From NCBI RefSeq assembly GCF_902168135.1, contig NZ_CABHOL010000028.1, positions 1 through 64,000 on the forward strand: a stretch of 64,000 nucleotides of DNA, read 5' to 3'. Position 1 is the stretch's first letter. Each line of letters begins with the position of its first letter. Below, piece by piece: positions 1 through 9,698 of the stretch. The stretch comes from an uncultured Fluviicola sp. (GTDB lineage: Bacteria; Bacteroidota; Bacteroidia; Flavobacteriales_D; Crocinitomicaceae). Position numbers and translations under genes: made by a program. The notes beneath the pieces were generated by a model, which was not told where the DNA came from, ran no database searches, and was given only the letters and a program-made list of their open reading frames with translations.

Positions 1-1583
1 ATTTTCTGAAGATGAAGATGTCCGTTCGTCAGATGCCTCAATAGGGAAAGTGTATAAGGAACGACCATGTATCTTAAATCCCCAATAGCTTTTGCCCCCG
101 TTCCGTACAATCGTTCTGCAGTTCTGTATAAAATCGCTCTTGCAATTAGATCTTCATAATAGTTATTACTTACATCAGTTTCATCTGCAGATTTCATAAA
201 TTCTATAAAATTCCGTTGACGACCGCGAACTACCCACCAAGGTCCCATTTCCCATGTAATATCAAATTTTGCGAGATCTTCTTTGGCAAATTTCTGATGT
301 TTCGGGTTTCTTGCAAGCCATTTTTTCTGTTGAGCTTTGCGGTCTATCTGAGATAATTCATCGTTATATTGCCCTCTAGCTCTTTCATAATACCAGCGGG
401 TTTGACTTTTACCTGAGCTTGCAGGAGTCCAGACTTTTCTAGATAAATACTCCAGTTCTATATGAAATGGATGATTCGATGAAAAGTCTGCCTCGGAGAC
501 TTTGTTCTGAGTATTAGCATATTTGGAGATTAATGACACGATTTCCGGCTTTTTCCCCAGATCGCGAATAACTGTCAATTTTACCTGTACACAAACAGCA
601 TTTATGTTGGCATCCTTATATTTTCGCTGAGTCTGAAAAATGGAAGCTGTTGTCTGACCCCCATTGACAATCTGGAAATCTCTTATCGAAACAATTGACT
701 TACTGTCCCCGGAAATTTCAATGGATTCGGCAGTAGCTGAAATACCATTGTTATAAGCCATGAACATATGGGGTTCTCTCAGAATTGTATCTCTAATACC
801 TTTATTGATTGTTCCTCTGAATTGTAGAAAAGTTCGCACGTTCTGTTCTAAAAGACGTGCCCCATGATCTTTATAAATGGAGGCAAGAATTCTAGCAGGA
901 ATAACGCATAAATAAGATTCATAATCCTCATTCTTCTCTGGTGTTGGCAAACACGGAATCGCTTCTCCGAATGATTCAGTAAAATTAATTTCAATGGCTT
1001 GTTTACCTGTTCCTGATGTATGTATTCGGTGGATATATTCAATGTCTCGAAAGTGATAGTGGATCTGTAGATCGCCCATTTCTGATGGGTCTGGAACTTC
1101 TGTGGGAATAAGCATGTCGGACAGGACGTAAATATTCACTCTCACTATATCTTTGCTAATTTGATGCATTGTTTGAACAAAATCAAAGACAGGTGCCGTT
1201 TCTTCGATTCCTTCCATTTTTCCAGTTAGTATATTCTGCAAAAAACGGGTAGAAAGATTAATACCGGCTCTAATATCATCAGCATACAATCTGCCTAATT
1301 CGCTTGTTCCTTTGAAAATCGTAATGAAGAGATCCACGGTTTCATATCCTTCGCTGAGAGCGTAACCATTTATTTTGTGTACTCGATTTCCAATACTGTT
1401 TTCACGTATTTCACGGCATGGTATGGCAGCTTCTGTTTCTCCAGCTTCTTCCATATATTCAAGAATTACTTCTGTGAATTTTTCCTCTCGAATACCTCCT
1501 GTTTTATCAGATTCTATCAGATCAGATATATCTTGTAGTAACTCAGTCCTAAAGCGATTTATTTCAGTGTTAGTGGCAGACAT
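1..1583 (-). CDS. AIPR-family (abortive phage resistance) protein, 3' end beyond the window
   Basis: This gene is missing from the ORF track because its stop codon lies beyond base 1. From the ATG at 1583 the minus strand stays open for 527 codons. Residues ~240-520 match the AIPR core family (PF10592 as I recall it), with 'YNNGISATA' at ~277, 'VNGGQTTAS' at ~306 and 'YANTQNKV' at ~355. AIPR proteins are linked to phage abortive infection and occur beside Z1/MORC restriction clusters; their biochemical activity is uncertain. The N-terminal ~170 residues hold a 'VDLFITIF' stretch that could be a worn nuclease-like core, which is speculative. The start lies one base after the stop of the upstream ATPase gene, so it is the last gene visible in the defence operon. 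Confidence 0.82.
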   Translation of the reverse strand, partial: MSATNTEINRFRTELLQDISDLIESDKTGGIREEKFTEVILEYMEEAGETEAAIPCREIRENSIGNRVHKINGYALSEGYETVDLFITIFKGTSELGRLYADDIRAGINLSTRFLQNILTGKMEGIEETAPVFDFVQTMHQISKDIVRVNIYVLSDMLIPTEVPDPSEMGDLQIHYHFRDIEYIHRIHTSGTGKQAIEINFTESFGEAIPCLPTPEKNEDYESYLCVIPARILASIYKDHGARLLEQNVRTFLQFRGTINKGIRDTILREPHMFMAYNNGISATAESIEISGDSKSIVSIRDFQIVNGGQTTASIFQTQRKYKDANINAVCVQVKLTVIRDLGKKPEIVSLISKYANTQNKVSEADFSSNHPFHIELEYLSRKVWTPASSGKSQTRWYYERARGQYNDELSQIDRKAQQKKWLARNPKHQKFAKEDLAKFDITWEMGPWWVVRGRQRNFIEFMKSADETDVSNNYYEDLIARAILYRTAERLYGTGAKAIGDLRYMVVPYTLSLLRHLTNGHLHLQK

Positions 1584-1584
1584 T

Positions 1585-3381
1585 TTATTCAGTTTTTGTG
1601 TTTATTAATCTTTCTAAGGATTCGTAACTATTTCCATTCTTCCAATGGAATTCTTTGAACGGATCAATTGATGATGAATCAATAGAAAGTGAGTGACAAA
1701 AAGTTTGGTGAACTTCTTCAAATGATCCTCCATAACTAATTTTTGTCTTTGTTTTATTAGTGTCTTTTTCAGTTAATGGAAGGATATTAAATTTCAATAT
1801 TTTCTTTTCACCATCGTATTCTATACATCGTATTGGAGATGTTAATTCACTAATATACTCACGCTCAACACCTGTCTTTGCGTGTTTTTTCTTCCAATAT
1901 ATCTTTCTTCCAGCTTCTAATAGAATTGTATTATTCAGTTTTTTCAATTCATCAATTATTTCAAACACCAGTTCTAATTCTCTTCTATAAACAGGACTAT
2001 CGAGATCATCATGCGATAAAGGGTTCATGACAACTCTTAAGCAACTTTTTAATTTTTCAAAAGGATCGAATGTGAAGCCATTTTCATTAAGATATGATTC
2101 AAGTCTTGAGATTAGCGTATCTAACTTTGAAACAGCTACAATGTCGCCGCTTGAAAGTGCATCATACTTCTTGTAGTCAGGTAAGAAACGTTTTATCAAT
2201 CCTTCACAAATTTTACGCTGATAATTGGCACAGGCAGCATATTGCTTCATCCTAAAGTAATACTTGGATTTTTCTATATCATCTTCTCCAGGTAACCATG
2301 CGGGGAGATCAAAGCCTTTTGAGTGACGGTCAATATACATTTCTTGAAAATGCCATCTATTGTTTCCCAAATGGTTTTTGGCCAGTTCATACCATTGTCG
2401 ATCATAAGTAGTTAAGAAAATCTGGTGATCGATGAAGGTTTTTGATACTGTTCCTTGAATAATTGGATTTGTCAGGATGTCTAGCAAGGGAATTCTGTTA
2501 GAATTATCAAGTCCTGTAAAGATGTCGTCTAGAAAAAGAATCTTGTAATCAGGGGAAGGTACGGAAAGGTGTGCTGCAAGAAATATACATACCGCTAAGG
2601 CAGATAAACGGGCTTCATTTAGAAAATGATGATATTGTTCTCTTTGTTGATTCAAGTCTATTCCGAAATAAGATACGTTTACCTTTATTTCGGGCCTACT
2701 TTTCTTTAATGATTCTTCCGTAAGTTGAGAAAAAGACACCTCCATTGAATGATCAAAATAATGGAGTAAATGATTCAATGTTTCATTCAGATCTGCTAAT
2801 ATTTGATTGGCGCTTTGGGTAAAATCCTTGAGATTTATTTCGTCAGGACTTGTCCGGACAACCTCTAACAAAGCATTCATTTTTAGGTTTGTTTCTGGTC
2901 TGGAATAGACAGGGGTAGGAAGGTCAGCCAAAAGCCCGTCCATTGCAAACAAAAAATCAAATAGATTCACTTGAGGATCTTGAACAAAATGGACGCGTAA
3001 TAATTCCCTGTAAGTCATAAAACTTCTGCCACGAGCAACAGAACGAAGAAGCTCATCGTTTACACGTGTCCGATGTATATCGCTAGAAAAAGAAAATGTT
3101 TTTTCTTCGTTTTCTTTTTTGAAATCGGCTTGAATAAAAGGTTCTTCATCTAATTCTAGTTCTTGAGAAAAGACATTCTTAGTAAAGTGATAATCCGATT
3201 CAACTGATGCCCTAAACAGATCGTTCAGCGCTTTGTAAAAGGAACTTTTTCCACTTCCGTTTTCACCATAAATCAAGAGATTCTTTCCACCCTTGAGGTT
3301 GATGAAATATTTAGAATGCGCTTCTTCCTTCTCATTGTAAAAAGCTCTGTAGTTATTAATAGTGATTCGGCTAATTTTCAT
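1585..3381 (-). CDS. SMC/RecF-like AAA ATPase of the defence operon
   Basis: A 598-residue ATPase of the ABC/SMC/RecF type. It has Walker A 'GENGSGKSS' at 39-47, an SMC-like signature region around 254-272 ('NEARLSALAVCIFLA'), Walker B 'ILFLDDI' at 281-287 and an H-loop-like 'FLTTYD' at 322-327. The insertion between the Walker motifs is only ~230 residues, so this is a compact RecF/OLD-like head and not a long-armed SMC. Residues 370-598 form a helical C-terminal part of unknown role; 'NPLSHDD' at 453-459 recalls motifs in other abortive-infection ATPases. It starts 7 nt after the Z1 gene and ends one base before the AIPR gene. Related Z1 operons, as I recall them, often carry a PD-(D/E)XK (DUF4420-type) protein near here; no such motif is obvious in this one. 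Confidence 0.8.
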   Translation of the reverse strand: MKISRITINNYRAFYNEKEEAHSKYFINLKGGKNLLIYGENGSGKSSFYKALNDLFRASVESDYHFTKNVFSQELELDEEPFIQADFKKENEEKTFSFSSDIHRTRVNDELLRSVARGRSFMTYRELLRVHFVQDPQVNLFDFLFAMDGLLADLPTPVYSRPETNLKMNALLEVVRTSPDEINLKDFTQSANQILADLNETLNHLLHYFDHSMEVSFSQLTEESLKKSRPEIKVNVSYFGIDLNQQREQYHHFLNEARLSALAVCIFLAAHLSVPSPDYKILFLDDIFTGLDNSNRIPLLDILTNPIIQGTVSKTFIDHQIFLTTYDRQWYELAKNHLGNNRWHFQEMYIDRHSKGFDLPAWLPGEDDIEKSKYYFRMKQYAACANYQRKICEGLIKRFLPDYKKYDALSSGDIVAVSKLDTLISRLESYLNENGFTFDPFEKLKSCLRVVMNPLSHDDLDSPVYRRELELVFEIIDELKKLNNTILLEAGRKIYWKKKHAKTGVEREYISELTSPIRCIEYDGEKKILKFNILPLTEKDTNKTKTKISYGGSFEEVHQTFCHSLSIDSSSIDPFKEFHWKNGNSYESLERLINTKTE

Positions 3382-3388
3382 TTTAGGA

Positions 3389-6300
3389 TTATTGGGTAAA
3401 CACGGCTTTTATACTTTTTACTTTTTCATGGCTATCCAGATAATAGATCGTTTTACGCACAGAATGATCTCTGTCGTAAAGTACTTTAAACAGTTCTTCT
3501 GCCAAGGCAGCTCTTTTTTCTTTTATTGGTAAGTCTTTCGGAATAATAGATTCGAAGGATTCGTATAATGATTGTTTTTCCTGCTGCATGGATTCGGAAA
3601 AATACGTGCAGAAAATCAATGCATCCAGCATAGCAGCAAAATAAGATCTGATTGTACCAGTACCTAAAGCTTGCTCATTTCTGCCTGCTGCAACCATTAA
3701 TTCATACAGATGATCATACAACCACAACTGATTTTCTTCTGGATAAACAAGTGGAAACTTGTAGAGCACTTCATTTTTAATAAAATAAGTGTCTTTTTTC
3801 TGCTCACCGTTCACTCGTACCCAAGCTCCAAATAAGGTTGAATTGAAAAGTGCTGAGAGAAACCGTGCCTTTGAAGATTCCGAGCGTATTACCCAGCAAC
3901 TATCTGGAAAAGCAGCAGGTTGATCATGATAGCAAAATGTAACATATTTTGAACGTTTCAGACCGACGATATAATGTTCATTTTCTGTAAAATCCTGCTC
4001 AGTTTTAACTATAACCGAAGTAGGGTCATTCAAGTAGAACTGCTGAATCTCCTTCTCTGCATAAAATGGTACGGAGGTTAATCCAGATGCTTTTTCAGTA
4101 GTTAATATCACATTTGTATGTGATTTAAGTACCTCACTCAATTCATCATTTCCAGGATAGTATGGAACTAAACCACTATGAAAATCAGTTTCTTTCAAAA
4201 CATTCTGATAACTGTTTTCAATGAGACTCCTAAATGTTTTTTCACTTAGAGAACTTTTCCTGTTTGAATTACTCTTCTCAAGGTCATCTTCATCAGGATC
4301 GATATCATCCATATCCATCTCTTCTGGATAATCATACAATTGTTCCTGAAAAACTTCATTTACGGCATAAAGAACCTTTTCTTCGTTCTCCATGTATGGA
4401 AAGCTGATCGCTAGACCAATAATCGGAACATCACTATATGCAGAATCTTCTGTGCGAGGTTTTGGGTTCAATGGGTAAATCAATAATAAGGCGTTAGCTT
4501 CGTTCCTGTTTTTTCGGATACGTAAAGGACTAGGATGCTCGGTGGAAGTCTCTTTTCCGCTTTCAATCTTGTCTTTAATGGTTTCATCAAAGGCCTTGCT
4601 CAATTGGTCGTCATTGAGATCAATGTATTCGTGAAAGTTACCGATGATGTGCGCCTTTGTCAGCTCATAGTAAGACGATGTTTTTTCAGAATCGTCTTTC
4701 CGGAAGGAAAGGCCTATTTTCTGGTCTCCGAATATAACCTGGTTCTCATCATTGGCACTGCTATTCCTAATCAAAGCAATGGTCCAGTTAATAAGCTTAT
4801 TATTTAGAGCCTGTTTTTCTATATATTCCCTTAGCAAACCTGTGTGGAAAGATGGCTGAGATGATTGATATGCCGTAAGATACTCGATCACGTTTCTGAA
4901 ATTATTTTGACCCCGCCAGACCAGAGATTGCTTCTTGAGGTGTTTGCTTTCATTCGCAACACCATCTGGAGTTCCGAGCTTTTTGATAAGTTGTTGAGTG
5001 ATCAAATGATTTTGTTCGAAAAAGTCCTTTCGTGTTTTATCGAACTGCCAGGTTTCTTCCAGATTTCCTGAGAAACCAAAGGACATCATCTTCTTATAGC
5101 GGAATTTATTGGATGCAGTAATAGTTAAGACTCCTGTATGCGCTCTGACTTTCAAACCATAATCACGGGGTTTCTTTTTTAAGAGCCACATACGATCAAA
5201 TTCCGCCCGCATCTCTTCGGTTGCAGCTGTAATGTGTTTATAATTGCTTACTAAGTCTCCCGTTGTGAACAAGCGACAGAGATCCAGGTAACCTGGACGA
5301 TATCCAAACCAACGACCCATTTGCATGAGTGTATCATACATTTTGGAAGCCCGTAAGTAATAACTTACGGTCAAGCCCTCTAATGTAAGTCCACGTGATA
5401 GTTTGTTTCCTCCAACAGCAATTACCGAAAGTCCTTTTTTCTGATTTTCATAGTAATCAAGTGGTTGTATATTCTCTTGTTCCAGTCCTCCGAGTAATTT
5501 TGATCCATGAACAGCACGTACTCTGATCTTTGTTACTGCTGGAAGCAATTCCTGTTCCAGTTCGGTCCAATTTATCAATGTCATTCCTGAATCGCCGAAG
5601 CCGGGGAGTGATATTATTTCCTGCGTTTTAGGAATAAATTCGCGTTCCCACAATGTTTTCAACTCCTCCAAGAATTCGCGATTCCTAAATTCAATTCTGT
5701 TTTTATAGCGAAAAAGCTCCTCTTCGATTTTCAAAGCGATGTGGTTTTGCCAATCTATAAAACGTGTAATGTGCACCAACATTGAATTATGTACATTCAC
5801 TTGCCCTCTTGCGCGTCGGGCAGCACAAGACAGGATAAAATACTGAATGGCTTCTTTTAAAGAATCAGGTAATTCTTGTGGTTTTGCATCGTCTTTTTTA
5901 TGCCCATCCGGAATATAATTGAAGTTGGTTCCACGAATACTTTCTCTACTTACTTCACTATCGTAATAATCTTTTGGCTGATTATCATGAATTGGTTCGT
6001 ATAAATGAATTGGTAGTGAATTCTTAACAATCTCATCTTCTTCATCAGATGCACTTTCATATTGTTGATCTTCACTGACAATTCCGAAAAACTTCTCTGG
6101 TCCGATATAGTTGGAAGGAGGGGGGATATTGACAATAAAATCCCTTGGAAACAAATCTTCACCGACCGGATAATCTTTATTACCGACAATAATTTTCAGT
6201 CCTTTTCCAGGTTCCTTTTCATCTTTTGGAAGTGGAATAAATACATTAGCATAAGGTGTTGCCGTATATCCCACATAGGCACTCTTTCGAAACAAACACA

Positions 6301-7243
6301 ATAATGCACGGATTGATCCATTAATGGAAGAAACGCTGCTTTTACTAATATTGATAGATGCATTATCGGCCTCATCATCAATCAATAACATTGGAAGGTG
6401 ATTGATGATTTTGTGATCCGTTCCGGAAACATCTTCCCCGACCTTAGCAGATAACCACTGTATCAAGTTCTTTAACACAGCGTTGTTTTTCTTAACTACT
6501 ACAATTACAGGATCAGTCCCTCTGAGATTCAAGTTGATAGTCTCAGCTACATTTTTCCGAAAGTCGCCGTTTAATGCACTGCTCGTTAATGAGTGAGCAG
6601 GAACAGTTGGGTCTAATCGACCCACACCAATACGGTTATTGGACTGGATAAAACTCCGACTTGTTTCAGTATCATATCCCAGAAATCCTTCGTCGATTCG
6701 CAATTGGGTTTGGCTTCGTAACGAACTATGAATACCTGCAAGGACTATTATCAATTTATAACCGGCATCTGCCGCCTTCGTAATTAGTCCAACATAATTA
6801 GATGTCTTTCCGGATTGAACATGCCCCACAACTAATCCTCGCTTGTCAAATTCATCGTGAGCATCAGGATCAGCTAATCTATCTAAAATATTGTCTGTTA
6901 GTTCATCCAAACGAGAAATCACTTTAGGAGCTATTTTTTTATCATCTTCTAGATAAGTCTGATAACGTCTCCAAAATCGTCTTGATGATGCGTTTTGTGA
7001 CCATTTTTCAGTAACCCACGGTTCAATCTTGTCATTATCCAGAATCCGAGGAGCTTCTTGAGACACTCCTGTGACTTCTACCAATCTTGAAAATAGTAAT
7101 TCCTTATCCTCATTACTTAATGAAAGTAACTGACAGACTTTTTTAATGACATCATTTATTTTTTCGACTGTCTCAGGTGGGTCAAGATCCAGCAGATTCC
7201 GGCAGATTTTCTGCGCCTGTTCCAAAACTTTCTGATCACTCAT
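3389..7243 (-). CDS. Z1-domain superfamily II helicase/ATPase with a C-terminal target-recognition-like domain
   Basis: A 1284-residue protein. Walker A is 'GHVQSGKT' at 140-147, Walker B 'IDDEAD' at 288-293 and motif III-like 'GYTATPYANVF' at 325-335. The Z1 core follows around residues 640-710, with 'GGNKLSRGLTLEGL' and 'QMGRWFGYRPGY'. Z1 proteins are helicase-like ATPases of restriction clusters with MORC ATPases. This one is long for the family (my recollection is about 900 residues). The extra ~250 C-terminal residues resemble the specificity domain of TaqI/Eco57I-like enzymes: 'FPDSCWVI', then 'LSALFNSTLFGAWVRVNG', 'YKFPLV', a helical 'MLDALIFCTYF' and a final 'HSVRKTIYYLDS' segment. 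That likeness is by eye. The start codon overlaps the end of the MORC gene by 8 nt, implying translational coupling. Confidence 0.88.
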   Translation of the reverse strand: MSDQKVLEQAQKICRNLLDLDPPETVEKINDVIKKVCQLLSLSNEDKELLFSRLVEVTGVSQEAPRILDNDKIEPWVTEKWSQNASSRRFWRRYQTYLEDDKKIAPKVISRLDELTDNILDRLADPDAHDEFDKRGLVVGHVQSGKTSNYVGLITKAADAGYKLIIVLAGIHSSLRSQTQLRIDEGFLGYDTETSRSFIQSNNRIGVGRLDPTVPAHSLTSSALNGDFRKNVAETINLNLRGTDPVIVVVKKNNAVLKNLIQWLSAKVGEDVSGTDHKIINHLPMLLIDDEADNASINISKSSVSSINGSIRALLCLFRKSAYVGYTATPYANVFIPLPKDEKEPGKGLKIIVGNKDYPVGEDLFPRDFIVNIPPPSNYIGPEKFFGIVSEDQQYESASDEEDEIVKNSLPIHLYEPIHDNQPKDYYDSEVSRESIRGTNFNYIPDGHKKDDAKPQELPDSLKEAIQYFILSCAARRARGQVNVHNSMLVHITRFIDWQNHIALKIEEELFRYKNRIEFRNREFLEELKTLWEREFIPKTQEIISLPGFGDSGMTLINWTELEQELLPAVTKIRVRAVHGSKLLGGLEQENIQPLDYYENQKKGLSVIAVGGNKLSRGLTLEGLTVSYYLRASKMYDTLMQMGRWFGYRPGYLDLCRLFTTGDLVSNYKHITAATEEMRAEFDRMWLLKKKPRDYGLKVRAHTGVLTITASNKFRYKKMMSFGFSGNLEETWQFDKTRKDFFEQNHLITQQLIKKLGTPDGVANESKHLKKQSLVWRGQNNFRNVIEYLTAYQSSQPSFHTGLLREYIEKQALNNKLINWTIALIRNSSANDENQVIFGDQKIGLSFRKDDSEKTSSYYELTKAHIIGNFHEYIDLNDDQLSKAFDETIKDKIESGKETSTEHPSPLRIRKNRNEANALLLIYPLNPKPRTEDSAYSDVPIIGLAISFPYMENEEKVLYAVNEVFQEQLYDYPEEMDMDDIDPDEDDLEKSNSNRKSSLSEKTFRSLIENSYQNVLKETDFHSGLVPYYPGNDELSEVLKSHTNVILTTEKASGLTSVPFYAEKEIQQFYLNDPTSVIVKTEQDFTENEHYIVGLKRSKYVTFCYHDQPAAFPDSCWVIRSESSKARFLSALFNSTLFGAWVRVNGEQKKDTYFIKNEVLYKFPLVYPEENQLWLYDHLYELMVAAGRNEQALGTGTIRSYFAAMLDALIFCTYFSESMQQEKQSLYESFESIIPKDLPIKEKRAALAEELFKVLYDRDHSVRKTIYYLDSHEKVKSIKAVFTQ

Positions 7244-8726
7244 AATCCAATGTTTCTATTAATTGCTGATAATCACTGAATGGCTCTGTCATAAGTAATC
7301 TTCGCTTAATTAGTTCGTCGCTCATCCCTTGCTGTTTCCATCCGACAGCAAGTTCTTTCATCAATGAAATGATTTCTATATCTGCTGTTTTTTCGAAAGG
7401 TTTGAGCATGTTATCCGGAAATTCATTTTCTTTAGCAATTATAGCGGGACCGGGAACTGTTTCTTCGATTATCTTGAGCAATTTCTGAATTTCTTTTTTC
7501 TTGTCGGGAAGTTCATTCAAGAGTTTTTCAATAACAGGATGCTCTAGATTGATTCTGAAAAAATATCGACCATCTTTTACTATTTCTTTCCAAACAAATG
7601 AGAAATCTCCAGTTAATGATCGCTGGATTTGCTTCCCCCTATGCCTAAAAATCTGTTCAGCTTGAGTAACTACACTCATTGCGATAGCTTTCAGTTGCGG
7701 ACGCAAAGTTAGCGGAGGTCTTGCTCTGGATTTTTTGATGTCAATCTGCCATTCATGATCAACATTGTTTGGTAAATCAATCATGATTCTGGCTAATTTG
7801 TAATGAGATTTTTTACGTGTAATTCCTAGCCAGTCTGCAGCAAGTAGTAAGCGTTCATTTCGATAAATGTAAAAGCCCTGCAAAGCATCCCATCCACCTT
7901 CTCGTTGTTCGTTATCTATCCATACGGATTCGTCCAGTTTTGATCGGTGCGGAAGGATATAGGCCTTTATTTTTATAGAACCATTTTCCATAATTTCTTC
8001 CGGAAATGGTTGGGTTGCCGTTTCACCCCGCAGGAATGGATCCCAAGCTTTAACCGGAATATCGTTAAAGATGATTTTGAGTTTCCCAGTTTCCAAATAC
8101 CGGTGAAAGACCATTTCAATATGTCTTTTTACTTTTTCAGCAACTAAATAAAAATAATCTTCCGTATATTTCTTTTTGTTCAACTCAATTATCCGGTCTA
8201 AATAATCCCAAGATACCAAAGTTCCCTGATCCATTTCTTCGATCAGTTCAATGTCTCCTTTTTCCGCGACATTCAGAATTGTCCACCCTTCTGTTTTAGG
8301 AGAGGTCACATAATCTAAGTCCCATCTCCAAAAGGTAAGCGATTCTGACTTTTTTTTAGATATAACCGTAAACATTCTGCATTGAGACAGTGAAGCTGTT
8401 TTTAATCCAAGACCAAAACGTCCTAGATCACTTAAATCTCTTGCGGATGCAGGACTTTGACTACCTGGACGCATCGCTTGAATAAGCTCTTCTTCAAACA
8501 TTCCATTTCCATCATCCTTAAAAACAATACGTGACTTGTTGCCATCCCAGATAAAATTGATCCATACTGTGGTTGCTTTTGCAAAGATTGCATTGTCTAT
8601 GATATCAGACACAGCGGCTTCTGTAGAATAACCAAGATCACGAAGACTCTCCATCATAGATCCAGCTGGTGGAGCAGCATCTTGTTTTCTTATCTGTTCA
8701 TAATTCCTCTCTTCCATAGGCTGCAC
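7236..8726 (-). CDS. MORC/MutL-like GHKL ATPase of the defence operon
   Basis: A 496-residue ATPase with a Bergerat fold at the N-terminus. It shows an N-box 'AVSDIIDNAI' at 38-47, a G1 box 'DDGNGM' at 71-76 and a G2 box 'GRFGLGLKTAS' at 102-112. The first acidic residue of the N-box is Asp where many GHKL enzymes have Glu. The C-terminal half (~240-400) fits an S5-like transducer region of MORC/MutL proteins ('IDLPNNVDHEWQIDIKKSRARPP'-type segment, quoted in part). Prokaryotic MORC-like ATPases are known from restriction-modification clusters (Iyer, Abhiman and Aravind 2008) and probably act as DNA clamps. It overlaps the HNH gene by 29 nt if it starts at 8726; ATG at 8717 would shorten that to 20 nt. 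Confidence 0.88.
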   Translation of the reverse strand: MQPMEERNYEQIRKQDAAPPAGSMMESLRDLGYSTEAAVSDIIDNAIFAKATTVWINFIWDGNKSRIVFKDDGNGMFEEELIQAMRPGSQSPASARDLSDLGRFGLGLKTASLSQCRMFTVISKKKSESLTFWRWDLDYVTSPKTEGWTILNVAEKGDIELIEEMDQGTLVSWDYLDRIIELNKKKYTEDYFYLVAEKVKRHIEMVFHRYLETGKLKIIFNDIPVKAWDPFLRGETATQPFPEEIMENGSIKIKAYILPHRSKLDESVWIDNEQREGGWDALQGFYIYRNERLLLAADWLGITRKKSHYKLARIMIDLPNNVDHEWQIDIKKSRARPPLTLRPQLKAIAMSVVTQAEQIFRHRGKQIQRSLTGDFSFVWKEIVKDGRYFFRINLEHPVIEKLLNELPDKKKEIQKLLKIIEETVPGPAIIAKENEFPDNMLKPFEKTADIEIISLMKELAVGWKQQGMSDELIKRRLLMTEPFSDYQQLIETLDYE

Positions 8727-9696
8727 GATTAATTTTTTGTTTCAGTTCTTCCAGAGAAAGGGTTATTCCTTTTCGGCGGTGCACCATCCTGTGACAATTG
8801 GCACAGAGTACGATAAGGTCATTCAAAGAATTGGTCATTCTTTCTCCTGTTTCGTTATCGCCAAGAGGTGTCAAATGGTGGACTTCGATATAACCATTTC
8901 CCCAATCTCCATATATTTCCCCGAAATTGAAATTACATGCCTTACATGTTGTACCATGTTGTTTAATAGCCCTCTTTCTAAGCGCAGGATCTCTTTCCGG
9001 TTTACTAGATATATATACTTTTCTACCTCCTTCTGTTCGGCTTTCGCCTTCTTCATCCTTCTGAAATTGATCAGTTTCAATTTCTTGATCAGTTGTGTTT
9101 AGGATAAATCTGAAGTAGCTCTGAAAAGCACTTCTAAGATCCTTTCGACGCTTATTATCTTCACCTATATGTAATTCCATACTGATGACCTCTAGTTCTT
9201 CAATGTTTGTTACTTCGTAAAGGGAGCGATCTTGCTTGTTTATAGCAAACTCACTGAAGATAGTGTTATCAACTTGATTAGCATATGTCTGAATTGTGTT
9301 TCGTTGATAAGAAGTCCCATCTGGTTTTAGACCACCCTCAAGCCATTGTATGAACATCCTTTTTCGCGATTCTAAAATATCTTTTTTAATTGTATCTGCG
9401 ACATCCTTCAATTGATCTCTCTTTCCTGAAAATTCATTCCAAATATCTTTTTCCAGTTTGCCACCACCAGTCATTCCTTTACTTGAAGAAATCGGATCTA
9501 TTCGTTTAAAATTTGCTAACTTCAGAGAAACGCTGCTTATACTTCTTGAAAATCCAGAATTCAGATTCGATAAAGAAAGGAGATTACTCAATTTCTTGAT
9601 GTCGGGATTCTTACCATCCATCTGTCCAAAACTCAAACTAAAATAAAGGTTGAGCGCAAGTATCAATTCATTTCTATTCCAATCTGGATTCTTCAT
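8698..9696 (-). CDS. HNH endonuclease of the defence operon
   Basis: A 332-residue nuclease. The C-terminal ~90 residues are an HNH domain with a structural zinc site: 'CKACNF', the catalytic 'EVHHL', then 'CANCHRMVH'. The N-terminal ~100 residues ('NRNELILALNLYF ... KLANFKRIDP') are a domain seen ahead of HNH nucleases in many restriction loci, where it probably binds DNA. With two cytosine methyltransferases in the same transcript, it is the obvious restriction nuclease of the system, and I see no Vsr or PD-(D/E)XK nuclease here. The ATG lies 2 nt after the methyltransferase stop. Confidence 0.9.
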   Translation of the reverse strand: MKNPDWNRNELILALNLYFSLSFGQMDGKNPDIKKLSNLLSLSNLNSGFSRSISSVSLKLANFKRIDPISSSKGMTGGGKLEKDIWNEFSGKRDQLKDVADTIKKDILESRKRMFIQWLEGGLKPDGTSYQRNTIQTYANQVDNTIFSEFAINKQDRSLYEVTNIEELEVISMELHIGEDNKRRKDLRSAFQSYFRFILNTTDQEIETDQFQKDEEGESRTEGGRKVYISSKPERDPALRKRAIKQHGTTCKACNFNFGEIYGDWGNGYIEVHHLTPLGDNETGERMTNSLNDLIVLCANCHRMVHRRKGITLSLEELKQKINRAAYGREEL

Positions 9697-9698
9697 AA

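Noticed and set aside
848-1042. 64-residue ORF on the minus strand at the left edge
   Set aside because: It is in another frame within the AIPR gene, which stays open from 1583 to base 1 and has clear family motifs.
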